Positions 42,007-49,566 of a stretch of 64,000 nt of DNA are shown here, in pieces. Below the pieces are notes generated by a model, which worked only from the letters and a program-made list of their open reading frames with translations, ran no database searches and was not told the origin of the DNA. This DNA is from Agromyces mariniharenae. Its GTDB lineage: Bacteria; Actinomycetota; Actinomycetes; Actinomycetales; Microbacteriaceae. A program made the translations under genes and the position numbers. The stretch covers positions 930,001 through 994,000 of the forward strand of contig NZ_VSSB01000002.1 in assembly GCF_008122505.1 (NCBI RefSeq), given 5' to 3'. Each line of letters starts with the position of its first letter. The stretch's first letter is position 1.

Positions 42007-42012
42007 AGTATG
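42007..42012 (-). promoter_or_regulatory. -10 element, leaderless promoter of the HELLH gene
   Basis: CATACT on the minus strand seven bases before the GTG at 41999. Confidence 0.4.
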
Positions 42013-42101
42013 CCACGGCCGGCTGCCCAGGACGGCGGCCGCGGCCGCCGATGGACGAGCATCTCGCGGAACGCTTGCTCGAGGTGTCGCACGCGCCGGG
42101 C

Positions 42102-42461
42102 TCATCCTGGGCCGTTGGGATTCGCAAGATCGTAGGCGCGGGAGACCTTCTGGGGGACGACCATGCGCCAGGCGTCGACGACGAACTCACGCGCCTCGCT
42201 CGGCTCCAGCGCCGCGAGGTCGGCGTGCACCCAGTTGAAGCGCATGTCGGCCGGGGTCGGCATCTGGAACTTGTGCGGCTGGCCCCCGACGAGTGCTGCC
42301 CGCTCCTCCCGTGGAAACGCGAAGCCCATCACCGTCTCATCGAGGGAGAACGCGACGTAGACGAGCTGTCCGACGCGGAACTTCAACCTGCCGCGCACAT
42401 ACACCTCGTACGACCGCTCGAGCTCGGTGCCCAGACGACGTACGTCTTCGAGTCGCGCCAT
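42102..42461 (-). CDS. MmcQ/YjbR family protein (copy 2)
   Basis: A 119-residue protein: ARLEDVRRLGTELERSYEVYVRGRLKFRVGQLVYVAFSLDE and the closing FVVDAWRMVVPQKVSRAYDL fit the MmcQ/YjbR fold, split here for length at the middle. Function unknown. ATG at 42461 with TAGGGT six bases upstream (leaderless). Confidence 0.75.
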   Translation of the reverse strand: MARLEDVRRLGTELERSYEVYVRGRLKFRVGQLVYVAFSLDETVMGFAFPREERAALVGGQPHKFQMPTPADMRFNWVHADLAALEPSEAREFVVDAWRMVVPQKVSRAYDLANPNGPG

Positions 42462-42467
42462 GTGTGA

Positions 42468-42473
42468 ACCCTA
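42468..42473 (-). promoter_or_regulatory. -10 element, leaderless promoter of MmcQ copy 2
   Basis: TAGGGT on the minus strand six bases before the ATG at 42461. Confidence 0.5.
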
Positions 42474-42535
42474 CTTCCCGGAACTCACTCGGCGACGATC
42501 TCCTGCCGGAGTGGCCATCGCACACCTCGAACCAG

Positions 42536-42922
42536 TCAGACCTCGTTCCAGTGCCGCAGCTTCTCCGGACGCAAGCGGATCCACACCATGCTGATGAGCC
42601 CTCGCGTGAAGTCGACCGTCATCGCAGCGATCGTCTCGCCGCCTCGGCTGAGCATGAGCCCGGCCTGAGCGTTGACCGAGCGCTCGTCGATGATGAGGCC
42701 CGGCTTGGCCGCCATGCCGTGCGTGAGCAACGCGATCGCCTCGTAGGCGCCGTGAACCACTCTGATCCTGGGCTGCTCCAGATCTCCGGCATCGACGACC
42801 ACGGCGACGCCGGGATCCAACAGCGCGGCAAGTCGTTCGCCGTCACCGCATTCGGCCGCGCGGCGGAACACATGCACCGCCCTGTGGTGCAGCGGGCGGT
42901 GCAACCAGTCGAGCATGCCCAT
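42536..42922 (-). CDS. NTF2/SnoaL-like protein resembling the C-terminal domain of ECF sigma factors
   Basis: A 128-residue single-domain protein: HRAVHVFRRAAECGDGERLAALLDPGVAVVVDAGD is the opening helix and strand found in the SnoaL-like tail of SigJ/SigG-type ECF sigma factors, and the rest (VVHGAYEAIALLTHGM, NAQAGLMLSRGGETIA, MVWIRLRPEKLRHW) completes an NTF2 cone. No sigma-factor part is present. Stand-alone relatives may bind or sense small ligands. The ATG at 42922 has GGAGGGAAG seven bases upstream. Confidence 0.78.
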   Translation of the reverse strand: MGMLDWLHRPLHHRAVHVFRRAAECGDGERLAALLDPGVAVVVDAGDLEQPRIRVVHGAYEAIALLTHGMAAKPGLIIDERSVNAQAGLMLSRGGETIAAMTVDFTRGLISMVWIRLRPEKLRHWNEV

Positions 42923-43154
42923 GGTCTTCCCTCCGAGCCTCGGCCCGATGTCGAGGACTCTGTACATAGGACACGACGGGCGACCATCCTGTGACATCGG
43001 ATCCGGCTCGTGAAGTCCGTCGATCCCACGACACGTCTGCGGGCGAGTGCGCGCCATCGCCACTCGCACGTCCTGCGCCGAGAAGTCTCGACGACCCGCA
43101 CGGGGTCAGAGAGCCTCCAGCAATCGCGCCCGGATCGGAGTTCCTCCGCTCCGG

Positions 43155-44696
43155 TCACAACCCGGACTGCGCTTGGACTCGTCCGGAATCGACGGCCGTG
43201 GCAAGCGCTGCGTGGTCGCGTTCGTTCTGGTCCGCGTAGGTCTCGGCGAAGTCGCCGATGGCCTGGTCGAACCTGTCCGACTTGCCGAGATAGGCCGCGA
43301 TGGCGACCCGGTCCCCTGCCCGGGCGTGTGCCCGGGCGAGCGTCCACCCGCACAGCCGGGCATACGTTTCCATGCTGCTCGGTGTGAGCTGTTCGATCTC
43401 GGCCGAGACCTTCCAGTCCCGCAGTTGCCGCAGGTAGTAGTCCTGCTCGCCTTGACGGGTCGGCGTGGCGCGCAGCCAGCCGAGGAAGATGTCGCTGCTC
43501 GCCTGCATCAGCCGCTGTCCGATCACCACCCGCCGTCCTTCGTGCGCGTGGCCGGGCGGGTCGGCGGGGTCCATTGCTGCTGGGGATGCCGCGCCGAGGT
43601 CGGGCACGAAGTCAGCCAGGACCGAGCGTTGCGCCTGTTTGGCCTGCAGGAGGAGGACTTCGCCTTCGACGCCGCCCTGGAGGAGCAGCACCCAAGCGCG
43701 GGTGCCGACGCTGCCGACCCCGACGACCTTGTGCGCGACGTCGACGAGCTCGAAGTGGTCGAACAGCCGTCGGCGGTCCGCGGTCAGGGTGTCGCGATAG
43801 TCGGCGATGAGCGTGGTGAGCCGCTGGAGCACGTCATCGGTGTCGAGGCCGGTCATGTCGTCCAGCCGAGTGATCAGCGGTGGGGCGCCGACGATCCGCC
43901 GCTGACCGTCGATCACGGTGGTCAGCTTGTCGAGCGCTTGCAGGCTGTCGCGGGTGTGCGCCTTGGCCAGCGCCTTCCGGGCGTCCTTCACGGCCGCCTT
44001 GCGCTCCTTTCGTTCCCGGTCGGTCAGCGAGGCGGCGAACCGGGCTATCGCATCCTCGATCTCGAGGTGCGCGTACCAGACGGTGAGTATGGGTTGGGTC
44101 GCGAAGGTGCGGATCGCGGTCCGGTAGCTCTCGACCGCAGCCATCGTCACGGTGCGCGACTGCTTCGCGGTGAACCCGTTGTCGCGGCCGGCGACGACGA
44201 AGCTGGCCGCCAGCCGCTTGACGTCCCACTCGAACGGTCCCGGGAAGGTTTCGTCGAAGTCGTTGATGTCGAACACCAGTCTCCGCTCGGGGGACGCGTA
44301 ACCGCCGAAGTTCGAAAGATGCGCATCCCCGCAGAGCTGGGTCTCGAGCCCGGAGGTCGACGTGTCGGCGAGATCCGCGGCCATGACCAGCGCCGCGCCG
44401 CGGTAGAAGGTGAACGGGGAAACCAGCATCCGGCCATGCCGGATCGGCACCAGTTCTGGCACGCGCATCTCAGCCTGCCCGAGGAGGAGTGCGATCGGGT
44501 CCACCTCATCGGACCGCCGGAATTCGGCGTGTGCCGCCAGCGGTGTCGTCGCCCGTGCTGCCTTGCCGCGGGCGGCACGATCCCGATCGGACATCCGTCC
44601 AAGCGTCGTCGCCGCGACGCCCGCGGAACTGCCAGGACGTTCGTCCCGGGTTGCCTGCTCGCCAGCCCGCGTCGTTGTGGTCGGCGTGTCAGCCAT
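43155..44696 (-). CDS. DUF2252 protein
   Basis: A 513-residue cytoplasmic protein of the DUF2252 family, distant from aminoglycoside-phosphotransferase/HipA-like kinases: FYRGAALVMAADLA, the CGDAHLSNFGGYASPERRLVFD loop (kinase-like HxxN) split over residues 120-142, and DINDFDETFPGPFEWDVKRLA (DFD acidic site). These residues suggest a kinase-like phosphate transfer but no substrate is known. Disordered polar N-terminus of about 40 residues. CAGGAGAGG seven bases before ATG. Neighbour on the same strand is an ArsR-like regulator 170 bases upstream. Confidence 0.85.
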   Translation of the reverse strand: MADTPTTTTRAGEQATRDERPGSSAGVAATTLGRMSDRDRAARGKAARATTPLAAHAEFRRSDEVDPIALLLGQAEMRVPELVPIRHGRMLVSPFTFYRGAALVMAADLADTSTSGLETQLCGDAHLSNFGGYASPERRLVFDINDFDETFPGPFEWDVKRLAASFVVAGRDNGFTAKQSRTVTMAAVESYRTAIRTFATQPILTVWYAHLEIEDAIARFAASLTDRERKERKAAVKDARKALAKAHTRDSLQALDKLTTVIDGQRRIVGAPPLITRLDDMTGLDTDDVLQRLTTLIADYRDTLTADRRRLFDHFELVDVAHKVVGVGSVGTRAWVLLLQGGVEGEVLLLQAKQAQRSVLADFVPDLGAASPAAMDPADPPGHAHEGRRVVIGQRLMQASSDIFLGWLRATPTRQGEQDYYLRQLRDWKVSAEIEQLTPSSMETYARLCGWTLARAHARAGDRVAIAAYLGKSDRFDQAIGDFAETYADQNERDHAALATAVDSGRVQAQSGL

Positions 44697-44866
44697 CTCA
44701 GCCCTCTCCTGTTCGCGCTCCCAGCATCACCCAGAGGAGGGCCGATGGATGGGTCTTTGGCCCCTCGTGTTCATCCGGCCGGTGGCTGGGCCGACGTCGA
44801 GAGGGTGGAGCCTCCCCACAGCACAGGTCGTGCGGGGCAGGGCCTCCCCCGCTGTAGACGTGGCTG

Positions 44867-45874
44867 TCATGGGCCGAGCAGGCGCAGGTCGGCATAGCCG
44901 GGTTCGGCGCTCGGCTCGGCGGTGACCATCCTGCGGCCCAGGTCTGAGAGGGTGTGCCGCACCGCCCGCCCGGCGCGCCTGGTGGTGACGAGGCCCACGC
45001 CGCGCAGTGCCGCCGCATGGGAGGAGGCCGATGCCAGGCTGATGCCGAGGTTGGTCGCCAGGCTACTCGTGGTGTGCCCCTCGGCCGGCCCCTCGGCGAG
45101 AGCAATGAGCACCTTCGCCCGGGTCGCCCCGAGCACGGTGCCCAGTCGGAGATTCGGGTCGTCAGCGACCGCAGCCGGTGCTGCCCAGTCGGCCTGGACC
45201 GGGTAGATCAGGCCCAGCTGGTCGCGCCAGTGGAACGTGAACCCCGGACGGGACCAGGCGGCGGACGGGCTGATGATCAGGCCGCGCCCTTCCAGGTGAA
45301 CGTCGGCGTCGACCGGGAGATCGACATCGAGTCGCCCTTCGCGCCACTTGATGGCGGGATGCATGCTGTTCAGGACCGACTCCATCCCGAGTGTGGCTGC
45401 CTGCCAGGCCAGGCGGCCGAGCTCGGCGGTGACGATCCTGCGGAACCCGGGCCGCATCGGTGCCACTACTTCCCGGTGGAAGGCGTCCAACGCCGCGCCG
45501 AGCAGATCCATCGCGCGCCCTCTCCCTGTGGCGAGTTCGCTCGCCCAGGCAGCTCGCGGCGACGTTGCCGTCGCGGCTTCCAAGTCAGCCCGAACCTGCG
45601 CTGGAGGGGTGGCCATCACCAGGTCCAACAGCTCCTCGACCGTGCCGGTGGCCTCCGGGATGAGGAAGCCGGGCACATCACCGTGGGCACCGGCCAGTTC
45701 AAGCAGCGGCCGGGCCGCAGGGGGCAGCGGCCTCCTGGCACCCTGGAATTGCCTGCGCACCCGGCTGTGAGGTTGCTGCACGGACTGCGCGCTGCCGGCG
45801 ATGTCGTCGATCACCGACGGCATCTCGAACGTCGTCCGGGCAAGGTCGTCGACCCCGAAGTGAAGACGAAGCAT
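44867..45874 (-). CDS. ArsR-like winged-helix regulator with large N-terminal domain
   Basis: A 335-residue protein whose C-terminus (about 255-325) is a winged helix: GATRAKVLIALAEGPAEGHTTSSLATNLGISLASASSHAAALRGVGLV (shown here in pieces of the ArsR helix pattern) followed by TTRRAGRAVRHTLSDLGRRM. The N-terminal 240 residues form a domain of unknown role found in actinobacterial DUF5937-type regulators (start LRLHFGVDDLARTTF). ATG at 45874 has GACAAT six bases upstream. It may control itself or the DUF2252 gene downstream. Confidence 0.8.
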   Translation of the reverse strand: MLRLHFGVDDLARTTFEMPSVIDDIAGSAQSVQQPHSRVRRQFQGARRPLPPAARPLLELAGAHGDVPGFLIPEATGTVEELLDLVMATPPAQVRADLEAATATSPRAAWASELATGRGRAMDLLGAALDAFHREVVAPMRPGFRRIVTAELGRLAWQAATLGMESVLNSMHPAIKWREGRLDVDLPVDADVHLEGRGLIISPSAAWSRPGFTFHWRDQLGLIYPVQADWAAPAAVADDPNLRLGTVLGATRAKVLIALAEGPAEGHTTSSLATNLGISLASASSHAAALRGVGLVTTRRAGRAVRHTLSDLGRRMVTAEPSAEPGYADLRLLGP

Positions 45875-45880
45875 GTATTC

Positions 45881-45886
45881 ATTGTC
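45881..45886 (-). promoter_or_regulatory. -10 element, leaderless promoter of the ArsR-like gene
   Basis: GACAAT on the minus strand six bases before the ATG at 45874. Confidence 0.45.
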
Positions 45887-46028
45887 GGCCGGAGGCCGGA
45901 TCATGCCAACGACGGCCGCCACGTTTCGGCTGGGCCCGAAACGATTGCGGCGCTCGGCAGCGCAGGATTTTAATGGTGCGCCGGTTCAAGGACACTCCCT
46001 CGAGCCCAGACGACAATCAGGAGACGAC

Positions 46029-46313
46029 ATGAACAGGACACTGGCGACAGCGGTGGCGGCGTCACTCCTCGTACTCGGAACCGCCGGACCGGTCGCGGCA
46101 GACACGCCCGACTCCGCCAACTGCCTGGGCGTGGTGACCCAGCAGCGAGCGATAGCCCACCACGACATCGGCGAGCACGCATCGTCCCAGGAGGAGCCAC
46201 GCCTCGGACTCGGGAACGTCACGCGAGAAGTCCTGGGCGAAGACGCCCACCTCGGCGAGTTCGGCAGCTTCCTCGGCGACATCGACGGGGACCCGGCCAC
46301 CAGCTGCCATTAG
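46029..46313 (+). CDS. Small secreted protein of unknown function
   Basis: A 94-residue protein with a clear Sec signal peptide (MNRTLATAVAASLLVLGTAG, cleavage after PVAA near residue 24). The mature part begins DTPDSANCLGVVTQQRAIAH and contains HDIGEHASSQEEPRLGLGN and a final cysteine, so one disulfide is possible. Similar small exported proteins with a NCLGVVT-QRA start occur in actinobacteria, without known role. CAGGAGA six bases before ATG. Its stop overlaps the end of the integrase relic on the other strand, marking a recombination junction. Confidence 0.75.
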   Translation: MNRTLATAVAASLLVLGTAGPVAADTPDSANCLGVVTQQRAIAHHDIGEHASSQEEPRLGLGNVTREVLGEDAHLGEFGSFLGDIDGDPATSCH

Positions 46314-46583
46314 CTGATGGGCGCGCTGGGTTCGGTCAGCGCCTTCGGAATGCGCTTGGGTCGCTTCATGCGAGCGATGTCCTTGACCGGATTCGCCGCG
46401 ATGACGCCACGACGGACCGCGAGGCCGAGCAGCATGCTGAGAATCGTGAGCGACCGCTTGGCCCGCGAACAGGACTTCGCGCGCTGCACCTTCAGTAAGC
46501 GATCGATCCGGGCCACGGTCAATCTCCGGACGGTGAGATTGTCCAACGCGGCCATTGCCCAGAGTCGGAGCGCACGCTCGCAA
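46310..46583 (-). pseudogene. Tyrosine-recombinase (phage integrase) fragment
   Basis: About 90 codons matching the SAM-like core-binding domain of actinophage integrases: TVRRLTVARIDRLLKVQRAK, SRAKRSLTILSMLLGLAVRR, then GVIAANPVKDIARMKRPKRI and PKALTE, after which the frame leaves the family (PSAPIS, stop). The frame stays open upstream of the ATG at 46555 (ERALRLWAM), so the amino end is also cut away. The catalytic R-H-R-Y domain is missing. This is a relic of an integrated element and lies 2.9 kb from a tRNA-Met gene. Confidence 0.7.
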
Positions 46584-47906
46584 TCAGGGGAAGTCGACGA
46601 TGGTCAGGGCAAGCGGCAGCGTGTCCTCTCGTGGTCCGGGGGGCGGCTCATCGATCAGCTCACCCGAATCGGGGTCGATGGATCCCACCACCGTGAAGTC
46701 ATCGATGACATAGGGCACGCTCTCGGACGAGAAGATCAGGGGTGTGCGACTCACCTGAAAATGCAGATGAGCGGCGGAAGAGTTGCCGGAGTTCCCCAGC
46801 CGGGCGATCTCTTGACCTTTGGTCACGGTGTCTCCGACCTGAACCGTCGGCGACCCGGGTGCCAGATGATAATAGACGGCGAAGAGGTCGGGGGCCAGTT
46901 CCAGTGCGATGGCGTTGCCGCCGAGGTTGGCAAGCGTGAAGCCCGGGCCGATGGGCAGCGAGCCCGGTGTGGTGTCGGAGTCGGTGCTGTGCACCGTGAC
47001 CACGGTGGCGTCCGCGACCGCGAGGACAGGCGCCCCATACGCCAGATAGCTCTCGTTGTCGGACGGGTCACCATCGACCTCCACACCGGCGCTGTAACCG
47101 TTCTCGCGGGTCGACTCCACGTCGATTCGGCTCACGTCGATCGCGAATCGCTCGCCACCGTTGATCTGCCCGCCCACCGGGAGGAGGACGTTGCGATGCC
47201 CGTTGAGGGTGCAGCACCCGTTCCCGACGAGCCATCCCTGCCCGCGAAGCGGAGCGCCGATCGAAACCGGTTGCTCGGTTGAGATAGCCACCGTTCCGCC
47301 GGTCTGCGAGACCTCGTCGGGCCAGAGCTCAGCGATACCGCCCGCTCCCGACTCTGCGGGACCGAACGAGGCAGCGATCTCGTGCGTCACCGACTCAGGG
47401 ACGTCCTCGCGGTTCGCATAGGCGTTGTCGAGCGCCAACAGGGCGGTCTTGCCCGAGGGAATCTGCACCGTGGCCGGTTCTCCGGCCTGCGCGGATTGCG
47501 GGGGGCTGTAGTCGGCGACGATCATCGTTCGCGCGGCGGCCTCGTCCTGCGACAAGGTCGCCACCACGCTGCCGTCCGGCGCGAGGGTCTCGACGGACGT
47601 GATGACGGCGGGCCGCGGAGCGAAGTTGAGCACCGTCAGTTCGTAGGCGACGTGGATATTCTCGTCGGATCCGAGTACGGGTATCGGCTCAGGAGCGACC
47701 GCCTCGATCACGAGCGGGCTCATCTCGTCGGTCTGCTCGCTCCAATCGACGGCGGGCGCCGAGTCGGTGGTGGGACCGACGGGTTCCGCCGAATCGACGT
47801 CTGCGGGCTCACCGGTGCATGCGCTCAGGACACTCACCGCGACCAGCGCGGTCCAACGACCCTGCCGGCCCGTTCGCCATCCCCGCGTCCCGTTCGACGC
47901 CGACAT
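46584..47906 (-). CDS. M23 peptidase lipoprotein
   Basis: A 440-residue exported lipoprotein: signal with lipobox LSAC (WTALVAVSVLSACTG), a disordered Asp/Glu/Ser linker, an immunoglobulin-like domain (about 70-200), then an M23/LytM domain. Zinc-site elements are NGHRNVLLPVGGQINGGERF with AIDVSRID, HLAPGSPTVQVGDTVTKGQ and AAHLHFQV. The HRNVLLPV variant is typical of lineages with broader M23-like activity, and the role in wall cleavage is unproven. Start uncertain: ATG 47906 or TTG 47918; neither has a good ribosome site. Codon use shows more A/T endings than the core genes. Confidence 0.82.
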   Translation of the reverse strand: MSASNGTRGWRTGRQGRWTALVAVSVLSACTGEPADVDSAEPVGPTTDSAPAVDWSEQTDEMSPLVIEAVAPEPIPVLGSDENIHVAYELTVLNFAPRPAVITSVETLAPDGSVVATLSQDEAAARTMIVADYSPPQSAQAGEPATVQIPSGKTALLALDNAYANREDVPESVTHEIAASFGPAESGAGGIAELWPDEVSQTGGTVAISTEQPVSIGAPLRGQGWLVGNGCCTLNGHRNVLLPVGGQINGGERFAIDVSRIDVESTRENGYSAGVEVDGDPSDNESYLAYGAPVLAVADATVVTVHSTDSDTTPGSLPIGPGFTLANLGGNAIALELAPDLFAVYYHLAPGSPTVQVGDTVTKGQEIARLGNSGNSSAAHLHFQVSRTPLIFSSESVPYVIDDFTVVGSIDPDSGELIDEPPPGPREDTLPLALTIVDFP

Positions 47907-48033
47907 ATCACAAGTCAATCCTTCGCCGCGTCATCCCGCAAGACTGCCCTATTCCCGCAGCCGAGTCTCCTTCGGCCACTCCCGACACGCGCGTTCCACG
48001 CGCCCGGGGCATCCACCGGGAGAGGAGCCGTGG

Positions 48034-48993
48034 TCAGTTCATGGCGGTGCGACCAGCGCGGACCGCGTCGACCACCGCGAGGATCGAGTCCGAGACGAGT
48101 ACGGGATTCTCGAGCATGATGTCGTGGCCGCTGTGGGTCTCGGTGACGTGCAGCGCCCCGGGCACCAACTCGGCGACCAGGCGCTGGGACACGTCCTGCG
48201 CCTCCCTGGTCACGGTGTTGAGGTCGGCCGGGAGGCCGGGCTTCGTAGGTGCCGGGTATGGCTCGTCTGCGGTGAGCACCACGAGCGGCATCGGCTGCAG
48301 CTCGCGAGCGGCCGCCACCTGGTCGAGGGCCTCGTCGAAGGCGACCTGCTCGTAGTCGGGGTAGTCGGCGACGATCTCCGGAGACGCCGCGTTCCAAGCG
48401 AGCCATGCGGACCACGCCTCGGGCATCGCCTCCCGGAGCTCAGGCGAGAAGCTGTCCACCAGCACCATCCCCGCGACGTCGTCGGGGTACTGGTTGGCGT
48501 AGTAGCGCGCAACAAGGCCTCCGTACGAATGGGCAGCGAGAACATACGGCGGCGCCTGGCCGGATGCCTCGAGCAGCGCATGCAGGTCGGCGACCGAGTC
48601 GCGCGGAGTGACCGGCTGGGGGACGGGATCGCTGCGACTCACTCCTCCTTCGGCCTGCGCTCTCGTGGTGCCCGGACGATCGTACGAGCACACCCTCGTC
48701 TCCTCGCCGATCGTCGGCTGCACGGTCGGCCGCTCGCCGAGCGGGCTGTCCCACACGTCGCCGGCGATGCCCCCACCCGAAACAAGGATCACGGTGGGCG
48801 CGCCCTGCCCCGTGCATTCGAGGTACATCTCGCGGCCGCCGATGTCGACGGTCCCCGTGAAGTCGGCCTCGGGGCGCGGGGAGGGAGGGGCGGTTCCGGT
48901 GCCGTCGACCGTTCCAGCCGTGCATCCGCCGGTCGTCAGGGCCACGGCGGCGAGGAGACCGCCGAGTCCCAGGAGTCCTCGGTCCCGTGTCAT
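48034..48993 (-). CDS. Alpha/beta-hydrolase lipoprotein
   Basis: A 319-residue exported lipoprotein: TRDRGLLGLGGLLAAVALTT then lipobox TGGC. The alpha/beta-hydrolase core shows strand VILVSGGGIAGDVWDS, nucleophile Ser in LAAHSYGGLVARYYA, and His in ETHSGHDIMLENP; an acid follows VVLTADEP. Substrate unknown (esterase or peptidase-like). ATG 48993 gives the shortest lipoprotein signal; ATG 49032, preceded by GGCGGGG, would add 13 residues and is the alternative. Confidence 0.82.
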   Translation of the reverse strand: MTRDRGLLGLGGLLAAVALTTGGCTAGTVDGTGTAPPSPRPEADFTGTVDIGGREMYLECTGQGAPTVILVSGGGIAGDVWDSPLGERPTVQPTIGEETRVCSYDRPGTTRAQAEGGVSRSDPVPQPVTPRDSVADLHALLEASGQAPPYVLAAHSYGGLVARYYANQYPDDVAGMVLVDSFSPELREAMPEAWSAWLAWNAASPEIVADYPDYEQVAFDEALDQVAAARELQPMPLVVLTADEPYPAPTKPGLPADLNTVTREAQDVSQRLVAELVPGALHVTETHSGHDIMLENPVLVSDSILAVVDAVRAGRTAMN

Positions 48994-49482
48994 CCGCCGT
49001 ATCGGCGTGCTCCATGTTCCGGCTGAAGGCATCCCCCGCCTCACAGGGCGAACGTATTGCACGCGGCAATACGCGACAAGGGCGACGAAACGATGCGGCC
49101 ACTTCCCGCGATGGACGAACCGAGACTGCTCCCTGACGACCGCCTTCGCGCTGTGGCGACGGATTCCGGTCTTCGTCGGGTCTGCTGCACGGATAGGTGA
49201 GGTGAAGTCACGCGGCCAGTACGGCTGGCGTGTTCATGACGGCCGCGAATCCAAGAAGGCGTCAAACGCCCGAACGCGCTCGATCACCGTTGTCCGCGCA
49301 GATATCCACAACGCGGTGTGGCCGGCCGTCGGCTCCCCGGCGTCGCGGGCCTCGTTAGGCCAGCAGAACGCCTGAACCTACATCGACCCAGACGCCTCTG
49401 GAGCCGTCCAGAGGAATCGATCGAGCTTTCGAAGCGAGCGGGTGACCTGAACTGACGAAACCGTCCGCTGATCAGGAATCCG
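48994..49482. other. Gene-poor stretch beside tRNA-Met
   Basis: About 490 bases without a supportable gene. The first about 40 bases may be the amino end of the lipoprotein gene. The rest is of lower GC than the core, with an 8-bp hairpin at 49395-49414 and no start or coding pattern I trust. It may be decayed island sequence. Confidence 0.5.
49395..49414 (-). terminator. Hairpin downstream of tRNA-Met
   Basis: Perfect 8-bp stem (49395-49402 with 49407-49414) with a four-base loop, 68 bases past the tRNA 3' end on the minus strand. Confidence 0.45.
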
Positions 49483-49556
49483 TAGGGCGGACGGGACTTG
49501 AACCCGTGACCGATGGATTATGAGTCCACTGCTCTGACCGGCTGAGCTACCGCCCC
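49483..49556 (-). tRNA. tRNA-Met (CAT anticodon)
   Basis: Cloverleaf on the minus strand: acceptor GGGGCGG with CCGCCCT (closing G-T pair), D arm TAGCTCAGCCGGTCAGAGCA, anticodon stem-loop TGGACTCATAATCCA with anticodon CAT, T arm CACGGGTTCAAGTCCCGT. CCA is not encoded. The anticodon arm looks like elongator tRNA-Met; a lysidine-modified tRNA-Ile2 cannot be wholly excluded. It borders the accessory region on its right side. Confidence 0.93.
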
Positions 49557-49566
49557 TCGCGGCGCG

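Noticed and set aside
46062..46583. Minus-strand frame overlapping the integrase relic
   Set aside because: Different frame from the integrase homology and antisense to the small secreted protein, without motifs.
49041..49375. Possible ankyrin-like or integrase-like remnant
   Set aside because: A few residues on the minus strand resemble such repeats but no frame is continuous and no motif is convincing.
49483..49556. Attachment-site duplicate of the tRNA-Met 3' end inside the window
   Set aside because: I looked for a copy of the T-arm/acceptor sequence near the integrase relic and saw none.
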